Numbered from the stretch's first letter, positions 36,354 through 45,586 are shown. The stretch is 64,000 nt of DNA from JAIPFM01 sp964494325 (GCA_964494325.1 CAZBTJ010000005.1:12844-76843), one strand, 5' to 3'. A program made the numbers and translations. Notes: generated by a model from the letters alone, not told the origin.

Positions 36354-39300
36354 TCACTTCTATGGCCATGCCACCCACTGAGGGGATGGCCATGGGGACC
36401 ATCACATCACTGCCTCGACCCGTGCTGGTCAGGATGGGCAGCAGGGCCAGGATGGTGGTGGCCGTGGTCATGAGGCAGGCACGTATGCGTCTTTGACCTG
36501 CCTGGACAGTCGCATCGCGGAGCTGGTCTATGGTATCGTGTTTGTTCTCTCTGAAGGACTGCTCGAGATAGGTGGCCATGACCACGCCATCGTCCGACGC
36601 AATACCGAATAGGGCCAGGAATCCGACCCACACTGCGACGCTGAGATTGATGGGGTGGATTTGAAATAGGGTCTGGAGGTTCACCCCAAATACGGTGACA
36701 TCCAGGAACCAATCCTGTCCGTACAGCCAGAGCATCAGGAAGCCACCGGACCAGGCCACAAAAATGCCGATGAAGACAAGGCCCGTGGTGATGACGGATT
36801 TGAACTGAAAGTAGAGGATGATAAATATGAGGAAAAGAGCCACAGGCAGGACCACGGCAAGAGTCTTTTGTGAACGGATCTGGTTTTCATAGTTGCCTGC
36901 AAAGGTATAGCTCACGCCGGCGGGTAAGACAAAGTTACCTGACGCGATTTTGGCATCCAGAAAGGCCTGGCAGTCTTCCACCACATCAACCTCTGCGTGG
37001 CCGGTCTTTTTGTCAAAGAGGACATAACCAATTAAAAAGGTGTCTTCGCTTTTGATGACTTGAGGACCACGCACATATTGGATGCTGGACACTTCGGCCA
37101 TGGGAATCTGTGCGCCATCTGACGCGGGCACCAGGATTCTGCCCAGGCTCTCGATCTGGTCTCGTAATTCACGCTGATACCGCACTTGCACGGGAAAGCG
37201 TTCTCGGCCTTCCACCGTGGTGGTGACCTTCTTACCGCCTATGGCCACTTCCACCACATCTTGAAATGCTCGCATCTTGACGCCATACCGAGCCAGGGCT
37301 GGCCGGTCCGGTATGATCTCCAGGTAGGGCTTACCCACGATGCGGTCGGCAAACACGGCCGAGGCCTGCACACTAGGCACTTCTTTGAGAAGACGCTCCA
37401 GGTCCAGCCCCACCTGTTCAATGGTTTCCAGGTTGGGGCCCTTGACCTTGATACCCATGGGGGCACGCATGCCACTCTGAAGCATGACAATACGTGCGGC
37501 AATGGGTTGAAGCTTGGGCGCACTGGTTGTCCCTTCTATTTTGGCGGCCTTGACAATCTCGTCCCAGATGTCATCTGGCGTCTTGATGTGGTCACGCCAT
37601 TGGCGGTAAGGACGCCCGTGACCGTCCGGGATCAGTTCATTGAATTCATCGCGAACAAATTCTCCAGTCTCTTCATGGACCTGAAATTTGACACGATGTC
37701 CATCCTTGTCTGTGATGTATTCGGATTTGTAGTTAATGACTGTCTCGATCATGGAGACCGGGGCCGGATCCAGCGGTGTTTCAGCGCGGCCAATCTTGCC
37801 GACCACACTTTCGATTTCCGGCAGACTTTGCAGGGCCATGTCCTGTTTGCTCAGTACATCCATGGATTCGCCAATGGAGGCATGGACCATGGTGGTGGGC
37901 ATGAGCAGATAGGATCCTTCATCCAAGGGTGGCATGAATTCCTTGCCCAGGCCAGGAAAAGTGTCTTGGCTCCTTACCCAGAAAGCCGTTGACTTCACGG
38001 TTGAGGGGGCCGCCTTGAATACTGTGTCAAATCCAAGCCAGGCACAGGCGCCTGTAGCCAAAAGTAACGTGGGCAAACACAGAAACAGCACCTTGTGATT
38101 TAGACACCATCTAAGAATGGCAGGATAGAAGTGTTGAAACAGACGGAAGGCCGTGAGCAACAGTCCTACAAGCAGGGCCACGAACACGAAGTTTCTGAGA
38201 AATCCATATTCTGCGCCAAGTGGTTCCCAATGCTGACTGAGCAGGACACCCACAAAGAGAACTGCCAGGATATTGGCTATCCAGGGGGCACAACGACGAA
38301 TACGTTCAGGCAAGTAGTCAGCAGCTAGATAATAGGCGCCGAACAGAATAAGTACCAGGCCTGCCCACCAGTTGAGCAGGAAACCAGCACCCACACCCAC
38401 CAGCACGATCAGACTGTGGAGAATGCGTTTCACGGTCTTGCCACGACCGGGCAGTCGACCGCAGAAGAGTATGTGCGCTGCAGGCGGGATAACCATTAAG
38501 GCCACCACCACAGAGCCGATCAGGGCAAATGTTTTGGTGTAGGCCAGGGGTCTGAAGAGCTTACCCTCAGGGCCGATCATGGTGAAGACCGGGAGGAAAC
38601 TGATGATCGTGGTGGATACCGCCGTGAGCACCGCACTGCCCACTTCACTGGCCGCGCGATGGACCACTTCCAGGCGGGATTCCTTGGGATCGGCTTCGTC
38701 CAGGTGTCGAAGGATGTTCTCACAGATCACAATACCCATGTCCACCATCGTACCAATGGCAATGGCAATGCCTGACATCGCCACAATGTTGGCGTCCACG
38801 CCAAAGAGTTTCATGGCAATAAAGCACATCAATACCGCAATGGGTAGCAGACCGCTGATGAGAATACTGCTCTGTAGGTGCATGACCATGAGAATGACCA
38901 CCACGATGGTGATCAGGATTTCTTCGCTGAGCGCCGATTGTAATGTGCCGAGTGTTTCGTAGATCAGACCTGTGCGATCATAAAAGGGCACGACTGTCAC
39001 ATGGCTGATCGTGGCCCAAACCGGCCAGTCTTCCCGGGGTAGATCCCTCAGATGGGCCAGCCAATCCTCCTGGTTAAGAGATGCGCCTTTGTAGGCCTCA
39101 AAGAAGTTTTCCAGGGCGTAGGATCTGACCTGATTGGCTGTCACCTGGGTAAAGTCAATGGCCACCTTGGACGGCAGGCCTGGAGAGATCTCCTGAATTT
39201 TCTTCTTCAGATTCTTGATCACGGCCAGGGGATTGTCCCCGTAACGCGCCACCACCACACCACCAACCGCCTCAGCGCCTTCTTTATCCAGGGCGCCACG

Positions 39301-40200
39301 TCGCAGGGCCGGACCTGTAGCTACAGATGCCACATCCTTGACCAGGACCGGGACATTGTCCACAACCTTGATCACACTGGTTTCAATGTCACTGATCTCT
39401 TTGATAAAGCCAATGCCGCGAACAAAGTACTCCACACGATTGACTTCCAGGGTTTTGGCACCCACATCAATGTTCGATCCCTTGACCGCCATCACCACAT
39501 CAGCCAGTTTTACGCCATAGGCACGCATGGCATCCGGGTCCACATCAATCTGGTATTCCCGGACAAATCCACCCACAGAGGCCACTTCGCTGACACCCTC
39601 GGAGCTGAGCAGACCGTATCGCACATACCAGTCCTGAACCGTACGCAATTCTTCCAGATCCCAGCCGCCAGCCGGGCCACCGTCCGGGTCACGTCCCTCC
39701 AGCGTATACCAGTAGATCTGGCCCAGGGCTGTGGCATCAGGACCCAACGCAGGTTGTACGCCTTCGGGCAAAGTACCTGCTGGCAGGCTGTTGAGTTTTT
39801 CCAAAATGCGACTACGCGACCAGTAGAAATCCACCTCTTCATTGAAGATGATGTAGACTGTGGAAAATCCAAACATGGAATAACTGCGAATGGTCTTGAC
39901 ACCCGGCACACCCAACAGGGACACGGTCATGGGGTAGCTGATCTGATCCTCCACGTCCTCTGGCGACTGGCCCATCCACTCTGTAAATACGATCTGCTGA
40001 TTTTCACCAATATCCGGAATCGCATCCACAGGTACGGGGCTCCGCATTGCCCCACCCAGGTCCCAGTCAAAGGGTGCCACCATGACACCCCAGCCAATGG
40101 AAAAGAGCACCACCAACCACACCACCAGTTTGTTGGTCAGGCAATACCGCATTAGCTTGCCCATCAGGGATTTTTGTTCATCTGTCTGCTTATAGTCCAT
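36283..40200 (-). CDS. cusA: Heavy-metal efflux RND transporter, CusA/CzcA family
   Basis: 1305-residue inner-membrane proton/metal antiporter subunit. 'PVPVDAIPDIGENQQIVFTEW', 'DVEDQISYPMTVSLLGVPGVK' and 'MFGFSTVYIIFNEEVDFYWSRSRI' open the porter domain; the proton relay segment 'GTMVDMGIVICEN' has the expected acidic residues. It is about 250 residues longer than E. coli CusA (1047). The extra length is in two places: an additional hydrophobic block after 'ILFCGRLPGRGKTVKR' with several membrane-like helices, and a polar insert after 'INYKSEYITDKDGHRVKF'. Copper/silver rather than zinc/cobalt is suggested by the partner protein's metal-binding domains, not proven. It is last in a TolC-CusB-CusA operon. 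Confidence 0.93.
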   Translation of the reverse strand: MDYKQTDEQKSLMGKLMRYCLTNKLVVWLVVLFSIGWGVMVAPFDWDLGGAMRSPVPVDAIPDIGENQQIVFTEWMGQSPEDVEDQISYPMTVSLLGVPGVKTIRSYSMFGFSTVYIIFNEEVDFYWSRSRILEKLNSLPAGTLPEGVQPALGPDATALGQIYWYTLEGRDPDGGPAGGWDLEELRTVQDWYVRYGLLSSEGVSEVASVGGFVREYQIDVDPDAMRAYGVKLADVVMAVKGSNIDVGAKTLEVNRVEYFVRGIGFIKEISDIETSVIKVVDNVPVLVKDVASVATGPALRRGALDKEGAEAVGGVVVARYGDNPLAVIKNLKKKIQEISPGLPSKVAIDFTQVTANQVRSYALENFFEAYKGASLNQEDWLAHLRDLPREDWPVWATISHVTVVPFYDRTGLIYETLGTLQSALSEEILITIVVVILMVMHLQSSILISGLLPIAVLMCFIAMKLFGVDANIVAMSGIAIAIGTMVDMGIVICENILRHLDEADPKESRLEVVHRAASEVGSAVLTAVSTTIISFLPVFTMIGPEGKLFRPLAYTKTFALIGSVVVALMVIPPAAHILFCGRLPGRGKTVKRILHSLIVLVGVGAGFLLNWWAGLVLILFGAYYLAADYLPERIRRCAPWIANILAVLFVGVLLSQHWEPLGAEYGFLRNFVFVALLVGLLLTAFRLFQHFYPAILRWCLNHKVLFLCLPTLLLATGACAWLGFDTVFKAAPSTVKSTAFWVRSQDTFPGLGKEFMPPLDEGSYLLMPTTMVHASIGESMDVLSKQDMALQSLPEIESVVGKIGRAETPLDPAPVSMIETVINYKSEYITDKDGHRVKFQVHEETGEFVRDEFNELIPDGHGRPYRQWRDHIKTPDDIWDEIVKAAKIEGTTSAPKLQPIAARIVMLQSGMRAPMGIKVKGPNLETIEQVGLDLERLLKEVPSVQASAVFADRIVGKPYLEIIPDRPALARYGVKMRAFQDVVEVAIGGKKVTTTVEGRERFPVQVRYQRELRDQIESLGRILVPASDGAQIPMAEVSSIQYVRGPQVIKSEDTFLIGYVLFDKKTGHAEVDVVEDCQAFLDAKIASGNFVLPAGVSYTFAGNYENQIRSQKTLAVVLPVALFLIFIILYFQFKSVITTGLVFIGIFVAWSGGFLMLWLYGQDWFLDVTVFGVNLQTLFQIHPINLSVAVWVGFLALFGIASDDGVVMATYLEQSFRENKHDTIDQLRDATVQAGQRRIRACLMTTATTILALLPILTSTGRGSDVMVPMAIPSVGGMAIEVITMLVVPVLYCAVQEMKLRVVKR

Positions 40201-40204
40201 AGTT

Positions 40205-40260
40205 AAAAGTCCAGAGTCTCAAGTGCGTAGCCCTCAGATTTCAGGTCTCATTCCTCATCC
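40205..40260. repeat. Heptameric repeat tract between the cusB and cusA genes
   Basis: Eight consecutive degenerate 7-bp units: AAAAGTC, CAGAGTC, TCAAGTG, CGTAGCC, CTCAGAT, TTCAGGT, CTCATTC, CTCATCC. The tract ends next to the stop codon of the upstream gene. Confidence 0.7.
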
Positions 40261-40269
40261 CTGTTTTTA

Positions 40270-42255
40270 TCAGTCTTCAGTCCCAATGACTTCTTCCAAT
40301 ACGCCGCATTTCAGCATCATGTCGCCAAAGTAGGGATTTTTGATGTCATTGACATCCTGGAGCCAACTGGCGCCCTGGTTGTCAAAGGCCATGGGACAGT
40401 GGAACTGGTAGACTGGTTTTTTAATCGGGACGCCAAAGCGTCTTGTCAGGCTGGTCAGGGTTTGTGACAGTTGATGGAACTGTTCGCGAGCTGTTTTGAT
40501 GTTCTGTGTCTTGGCGGCCCGGGGCAATGTCGTTTTAAGGGCTTTCCCAGCCTTCATCCAGGCCATGCGGTTCTCGTCTGTCACGAGGGTCATGTCCACC
40601 AAAGACAGGGCGGCTTGTGCTTTTTGTGCTTCAAGTGTGGCCTGTGCGACATTATCATTGGCCAGAGCCGCCTGTATGGCAAAGTAAGGCGTGAAGAGAC
40701 CGGATAATTGTGTTTTGAACTCGGGGTCAACTGGCTCATGTGACATCAACTGATCATGGCCATATTGGGAGACCTCAGGGGACATGGACATCATACTGGG
40801 CTTGGCCTGGATCTGGAGACTGCTGTCGATCTTGAAGTTGCCCTTGACGACCACGAGTTCTCCTTCAGTGAGGCCACTTGTCACGAGGTAGTGGTCACCG
40901 GCTCTGGGGCCGAGTACAATCTCGCGTCCTTCAAAGGTGGGCTTGTTTACATCTGGGACCTGAACATACACAATCGCACGCGTGCCTGTGATCAATGGGG
41001 CAGTGGCCGGAATGACCAGGGGTTTATCCGAGTCGAGGGGTGTGGTGCCTACATAGCCCAGGGTCTCAGTCTGGACCAGTGGCATCTGGCACAGGTCGCA
41101 GCTGTCAGGGCCCTCTTTGACGATTTCCGGGTGCATGGGGCAGATCCATTTGCCTGCCAGGTCTGTGTCCAGTACGCGCGCATTGGTGGCAATCTGGGCT
41201 TGAGCCACGGCCTTGATGAACATGCCTGGTTTGAGTCGGCCGTCTGTGTTTGCAACATTCACACGGATCTTGACAGTGCGTGTACGCTGATCCAGGACCG
41301 GGTCGATAAAGCTCACTGAGCCAGTAAAGGTTTCACCGGGGAATGAGATGGCGGTAAATGTCACATCCTGGCCGTAACGCAGCCACTGCAAATCTGATTC
41401 GTACGCATCCAGCTTGACCCAGACCTGCGACAGATCGGCGATTGTGTAGATGCGTGTTCCTTCCTTGACGTACATACCCTCCATGGCATTTTTGTGGATG
41501 ACGATACCGCTCGTGGGGGCGTAAATAGTCATGTGCTCGGAGACTTGACCTGTGGTTTCGATTTGTTGGATCTGTTCCGGCGTCAGTCCCCACAAACGCA
41601 GTTTTTCCCGAGACGCCTTGACCGTGGATAACGTCATGTCCTGCATGAGTGACAGGCTGCTGTTTTCCATGTTCTTGCCGGCCTTCAGGGCCTGGAGCAG
41701 GGCTTCTTGTGCACTGATCAATTCTGGACTGTACAGCCAGGCCATGTGATCATTTTTTCGCACAGGCAAACCCGTGTAATCTACATAGAGCTTGTCCAGT
41801 CGTCCAGGTATCCAGGCCGTGATATAAGACAGACGTGTTTCATCGTAGTCTACCTTACCCACCATACGAACTTCCGCGCTCACAAATCGTTTTTCCACCG
41901 GGACCGTTTCCACGTCCATGAGTTTCGCGGCATTTTCACTGACCCTTAACTGACCTTCGCCCAGAGGGTCGTCACTGTCATCTGTGGTAAGAGGAATGAG
42001 ATCCATATTGCAGATTGGGCACAAGCCCGGTTCTTCCATTTGAAACTGAGGGTGCATGGAGCAGGTCCACCAGGCTGTGGTCTGCTCTTGCGCAGCTTCT
42101 TTGTGACCATGAGGATCTGCGGCATTTTCAGGAACGCGAGCACCGCTGATAAATCCCCTGACAACGAGGCCAAGGGCAAAGGCCAGGATGAGCCCAATGA
42201 GTTTGGGTATGGCTACCCTGAGCCTGATGCCGATCTTATTTGTTTTATTTGACAT
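40270..42255 (-). CDS. cusB: Efflux RND periplasmic adaptor (CusB type) with two heavy-metal binding domains
   Basis: 661 residues. After an N-terminal membrane segment (about residues 13-32) comes a heavy-metal-binding domain 'WTCSMHPQFQMEEPGLCPICNMDL' (seen as C-x-M-H-P ... C-P-I-C-x-M) near residue 62, then the adaptor core with a lipoyl-like/hairpin region, and a second such domain near residue 367 ('WICPMHPEIVKEG', 'CDLCQMPL'). The C-terminus contains a four-helix-like segment ('YFAIQAALANDNVAQATLEAQ') similar to the DUF3347 domains found with copper efflux systems. The adaptor links CusA to TolC and can hand metal to the pump. Two metal domains in one adaptor are unusual. Confidence 0.9.
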   Translation of the reverse strand: MSNKTNKIGIRLRVAIPKLIGLILAFALGLVVRGFISGARVPENAADPHGHKEAAQEQTTAWWTCSMHPQFQMEEPGLCPICNMDLIPLTTDDSDDPLGEGQLRVSENAAKLMDVETVPVEKRFVSAEVRMVGKVDYDETRLSYITAWIPGRLDKLYVDYTGLPVRKNDHMAWLYSPELISAQEALLQALKAGKNMENSSLSLMQDMTLSTVKASREKLRLWGLTPEQIQQIETTGQVSEHMTIYAPTSGIVIHKNAMEGMYVKEGTRIYTIADLSQVWVKLDAYESDLQWLRYGQDVTFTAISFPGETFTGSVSFIDPVLDQRTRTVKIRVNVANTDGRLKPGMFIKAVAQAQIATNARVLDTDLAGKWICPMHPEIVKEGPDSCDLCQMPLVQTETLGYVGTTPLDSDKPLVIPATAPLITGTRAIVYVQVPDVNKPTFEGREIVLGPRAGDHYLVTSGLTEGELVVVKGNFKIDSSLQIQAKPSMMSMSPEVSQYGHDQLMSHEPVDPEFKTQLSGLFTPYFAIQAALANDNVAQATLEAQKAQAALSLVDMTLVTDENRMAWMKAGKALKTTLPRAAKTQNIKTAREQFHQLSQTLTSLTRRFGVPIKKPVYQFHCPMAFDNQGASWLQDVNDIKNPYFGDMMLKCGVLEEVIGTED

Positions 42256-42265
42256 GGTTGTGTTC

Positions 42266-42327
42266 CAGTTTACAGTATTCAGTATTCAGTTTTTAGTTTT
42301 TAGTTCACAGTTGGGGACTGGGGACTA
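42266..42327. repeat. Heptameric repeat tract between the tolC-like and cusB genes
   Basis: Nine 7-bp units: CAGTTTA, CAGTATT, CAGTATT, CAGTTTT, TAGTTTT, TAGTTCA, CAGTTGG, GGACTGG, GGACTAC. The last unit contains the stop codon of the TolC-like gene (complement of 42325-42327). Confidence 0.8.
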
Positions 42328-43656
42328 CTCATGATTCTCAGAGCCATTCATCGGGCGGCCCACAAGCCATTCGACCTTGGCCTGGCTTTGGGCGTAATGG
42401 GCCAGGGCCCGTTCCCTGGCCAGAGCAAATTCCAGCAGAACGCGTTGTGTTTCGATCAAATCCGTAAAATTACCTGACCCTCCACGAAACGCAGATTCTG
42501 TGACCTTCAAAGATTCGTTGGCCTTGGGCAGCAGTGTATCGCTATAGAGACTAATTTTACGCTGTGCATCCTGAAGTTCATAGACGGCCATCTGAAATTG
42601 GCCGGACAAGCGGTTCAGTGCGTTTTTCTTTTTTTTTTGTGCCACCAGATGTCGGAGCTTTGCTTCACGAATGGCGGCCTTATTTTTGCCCCGCCACAGG
42701 GGAATGGTCATGGACAATGAGGCGATTACGGGGTCCTTACCGCTGTCCGGTGGTGTGCCATACACAGCACTGCCTGTGTCTATGGCACTGAGACCCAGGA
42801 CAAAATCCGGGCGCGTGTTCTTACGGGCCAGACGAATGCTGCGTTCACTTTTTGTTACATCAAACCCCATGGCCTTGAGCTCTGGATTGGACTGGGCCAA
42901 AGACGTCAAAAGTGTGTCTTCATCCACCACGATGGGGTCAAAGGCCATGGGGCCAGGCCAGGGTAAAGGTGCTTTGGTGGGTCGATTCAAGGCGGCATTC
43001 AACAAAGCGCATAATGGCTTACGAAGATCCTCCAACGTGCGTAGGCGATCATCCAGTTTGCCCCATTCCACCTGGGCGCGAATCATAGCGGGGTGACTTC
43101 CGGCCGATGCCTGATAGCGGCTGAGCGCCACAGACTCAAGATGTTTGACAAGATTGACATTCTCCCTGGTGATCTCAATGGCCCTGGCCAGATAGGCATA
43201 TTCGTAATAGGCATTCTTCACCTCGTAAAATAGTCTTTGCCTGGCCGCTTCATATCGCTGTTGTGCAGCCAATGCAGCCTGGCCAGCCACGTCGCCAGCC
43301 AAATCCAGCTTCCCGACCCAGGGGAAGGCTTGTTTCAGAGTAAAGCTCTGCTTCTGAGGTCCAACACGCGTCTCAATCTCTTCAATGAAATACTTATATT
43401 CAAACTTCGGATCCGGCAGGGCCCTGGCTTGAGGTATCCGTTGCAGAGAGGCTTTCCATTGGTTAAACGCCGCCTCCAACCCAGGATTGTGCAGGGCTGC
43501 GTACGCCAGATAATCCTGTAGGGTGGCGTTGTCGTCCAGTGTGACTTGAGTGGCCTTTGGCTGTGAAATGGTGGCAGTCACAGAGGCACTGAATCCCAGG
43601 CTGGACACAACCACCACGGCAAAAATGACAAATCTAAACTGCGTATTGAGTTCCAT
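42325..43656 (-). CDS. TolC-family outer membrane efflux protein (CusC-like)
   Basis: 443 residues with a signal peptide and two outer-membrane-efflux repeats rich in long helices ('NPGLEAAFNQWKASLQRIPQARALPDPKFEYKYF' region near residue 60-95 and 'SNPELKAMGFDVTKSERSIRLARKNTRPDFVLGL' near 250). It forms the outer channel of the metal efflux system. The start at 43656 is chosen because GGAG lies 6 bases upstream; the in-frame ATG at 43668 contains that site in its own coding sequence. First gene of the efflux operon. Confidence 0.9.
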   Translation of the reverse strand: MELNTQFRFVIFAVVVVSSLGFSASVTATISQPKATQVTLDDNATLQDYLAYAALHNPGLEAAFNQWKASLQRIPQARALPDPKFEYKYFIEEIETRVGPQKQSFTLKQAFPWVGKLDLAGDVAGQAALAAQQRYEAARQRLFYEVKNAYYEYAYLARAIEITRENVNLVKHLESVALSRYQASAGSHPAMIRAQVEWGKLDDRLRTLEDLRKPLCALLNAALNRPTKAPLPWPGPMAFDPIVVDEDTLLTSLAQSNPELKAMGFDVTKSERSIRLARKNTRPDFVLGLSAIDTGSAVYGTPPDSGKDPVIASLSMTIPLWRGKNKAAIREAKLRHLVAQKKKKNALNRLSGQFQMAVYELQDAQRKISLYSDTLLPKANESLKVTESAFRGGSGNFTDLIETQRVLLEFALARERALAHYAQSQAKVEWLVGRPMNGSENHE

Positions 43657-43746
43657 AACTGTCTCCATGTTCAGAACCCTGTTTCTCTTAACGGTTCAAT
43701 CCTTTGCAAACGTCTGAAAACCACCTACCCCCATTAATCTTCAGTA

Positions 43747-43774
43747 ATCATGGTATTTGACTCAGGATTGTCAA
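43747..43774 (-). promoter_or_regulatory. Possible promoter and operator of the metal efflux operon
   Basis: Minus-strand TTGACA (complement of 43769-43774) and CATGAT (complement of 43747-43752) are 16 bases apart. The plus-strand sequence 43757-43774 carries the inverted repeat TTGAC-N8-GTCAA, overlapping the -35. Weak evidence: the -10 matches 4 of 6. Confidence 0.35.
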
Positions 43775-43923
43775 TGATGCATCAAAAAACCGTATCTTTA
43801 ATGAAGTTTAGTCAACTCTCTATAGAACGGGCGGGGAGGCGGCAGGGTTCACCAAAAAGGGCAAAAAATGAATTAAATCCATGAAGAACTGGAGATTGTG
43901 CGTGTTTGGAGATTGCGACTTAC

Positions 43924-44952
43924 TTATTGCTTGTTGGCGATCAGGGCCTTGGTGGACAGCAGACCACAGGCGGCATAGATGTCTTGACCACGCGAGCTGC
44001 GAATGGTGGTGGTGATCCCTTTTTTGTTGAGTTCATCCTTGAACCAGGCCAGGGTCTTTTCGTCTGTGCCTTCCAGAGGACTGCCTGGGATTTTATGAAA
44101 ACGAATAAGATTGATGCGACATCGAATCCCTGCGAGCAGACGTGCCAGTTGCTTGACGTGTCGTGCCGTATCATTGAGGCCATGAAAGACAATATACTCA
44201 AAGGAGACACGACGCTGGCCACCGAAATCCCATTGTTTGATTTCCTCAATCACTTCGTCCAGGGGATAAGCGATCTGCACAGGCATGAGCTGCTGGCGTT
44301 CTTCGTGGAAGGGCGTGTGCACGCTGATCGCCAGATGGGCCTCACTCTCCTGCAGAAAACGAATGAGCCCAGGCGTGATCCCCACACTTGACACGGTAAT
44401 ACGGCGGGGACTCATCGCAAAGCCCCAGTCAGACGTGAAGATCTCAATGCTCTTGAGCACCTCGTCGAGATTGTCAAAGGGTTCGCCCATGCCCATGTAA
44501 ACGAGGTTGGTCACCTGGCGTTGCTCCGCGATGCTCCGCACCTGGTTCACAATCTCGCCGGCACTCAGCTGGCCTTGAAATCCCTGCTTGCCGGTCATGC
44601 AAAACAGACAGCCCATTTTGCAGCCGATCTGGGAAGACACGCACACGGTCACCCGGTCTTCGCTGGGAATCATGGCGGTTTCGATAAACTTGTTCGCCTC
44701 CGTGGGGAAGAGATATTTTTTTGTGCCGTCCTGACTGGTTTGCACCTGGGTTGGCGCATGCAGGCCAATGGTATAAAGATCTTCAAGCAGGGCCCTTGCT
44801 TTTTTTGAGAGGTTGGTCATCTCTCCAAAGCTGAAAACATTCTTCTGGTAAAGCCATTCTGCCAGTTGCTGCCCTGTAAACTTCGGCAAGCCAAGTTCTA
44901 GGGCAATTTCTGTCAGTTCTTTCAGGGTCTTTCCAAATAGAGTCGGTTTCAT
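43924..44952 (-). CDS. rlmN: 23S rRNA/tRNA adenine-C2 methyltransferase RlmN
   Basis: 342-residue radical SAM enzyme that methylates C2 of A2503 in 23S rRNA and A37 in tRNAs. The [4Fe-4S] motif 'C-KMG-C-LF-C' lies near residues 109-116, with 'GMGEPFDNLDEVL' near 160-172, and the catalytic C-terminal cysteine is in 'IYAACGLLS' near 326-334. Start 44952 gives the usual N-terminus (MKPTLFGKTL...); a TTG start at 44988 would add 12 residues without a ribosome-binding site. It is not functionally linked to its neighbours. Confidence 0.95.
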   Translation of the reverse strand: MKPTLFGKTLKELTEIALELGLPKFTGQQLAEWLYQKNVFSFGEMTNLSKKARALLEDLYTIGLHAPTQVQTSQDGTKKYLFPTEANKFIETAMIPSEDRVTVCVSSQIGCKMGCLFCMTGKQGFQGQLSAGEIVNQVRSIAEQRQVTNLVYMGMGEPFDNLDEVLKSIEIFTSDWGFAMSPRRITVSSVGITPGLIRFLQESEAHLAISVHTPFHEERQQLMPVQIAYPLDEVIEEIKQWDFGGQRRVSFEYIVFHGLNDTARHVKQLARLLAGIRCRINLIRFHKIPGSPLEGTDEKTLAWFKDELNKKGITTTIRSSRGQDIYAACGLLSTKALIANKQ

Positions 44953-44990
44953 GTGGGGTATCTTGAACCAGGGTGGCGTTTTGGGCAAGT

Positions 44991-45341
44991 CTAAAAATAG
45001 ATTTCAGTGAGGATATTGCCAAAGGGGACGCCCTTGGCAATCAGAAGATCTCGGATTTCAACGCACATGGTGGCCTGGCCACAGATATAGACCTTGCCTG
45101 TCAGAGGCACGTGAGGCTGTTCGAAGAACTGGTTTATACGCCCATACGTGATGCCTTCAGGCCTTTGGCCCGAGCAAAACCGGTGATAGCGTGCACCCAA
45201 TTCTGTTTTCCACTCGGTGTCAAAATAAAACTGATTGGCATGGCGCACCCCATGCACCAGGGTCTTGTTAATTTGAAAATCCCATGGGAAATACGAAGTA
45301 TGAGAAGGGCAAGAATAACTCCCGTCTGTCTGTCGTGTTCA
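44991..45341 (-). pseudogene. C-terminal remnant of a ferredoxin-NADP reductase-like protein
   Basis: The frame reads ...INKTLVHGVRHANQFYFDTEW..., then 'VYICGQATMCVEIRDLLIAKG' and ends 'NILTEIYF', which are the last two strands and terminal aromatic of FNR-type NAD(P)-binding domains. Upstream the frame meets a stop (45339-45341) and the FAD domain and the G-T-G-x-x-P motif are absent. A second frame upstream ('ARNPTCFSPGYNTAISS') could be further remnant. Only about 115 codons of an expected 250 or more survive, so it is called broken. Confidence 0.7.
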
Positions 45342-45561
45342 CTTGAGATCGCGGTGTTGTATCCAGGGGAAAAACAAGTTGGATTTCTGGCATAAAAATT
45401 AGTTTCTTCGCTGGAGAATACATTATCAGTCGTTTATATTTAAGGTTTTGGGTTAAGAGAAGTTTTTCGTAGCTGAATGTGGGGAGGGCAGGTTTTTCCC
45501 GATGTGTTTGAGAGAGTCTGGTACAAGGTGGTCGGTATTTTGGTTTTTTTTAAAGCCCATG

Positions 45562-45586
45562 AGCTATAATCTCGATAGCTTTTTTA
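45562..45586 (+). promoter_or_regulatory. TATAAT box and small hairpin before the PqqD-like operon
   Basis: TATAAT at 45565-45570 is a perfect -10, but no good -35 is seen at 16-18 bases. The same place forms AGCTAT/ATAGCT (6-bp stem, 7-base loop) followed by T6, so it could instead be a weak terminator for plus-strand transcription. Confidence 0.35.

Noticed and set aside
37186..37992. Plus-strand open frame of 268 codons
   Set aside because: Also antisense to CusA, rich in His/Cys-type shadow composition, no ribosome-binding site or domain.
39052..40155. Long plus-strand open frame of 367 codons
   Set aside because: It lies wholly antisense to the clear CusA coding sequence, has no family motif and is explained by codon bias of the real gene.
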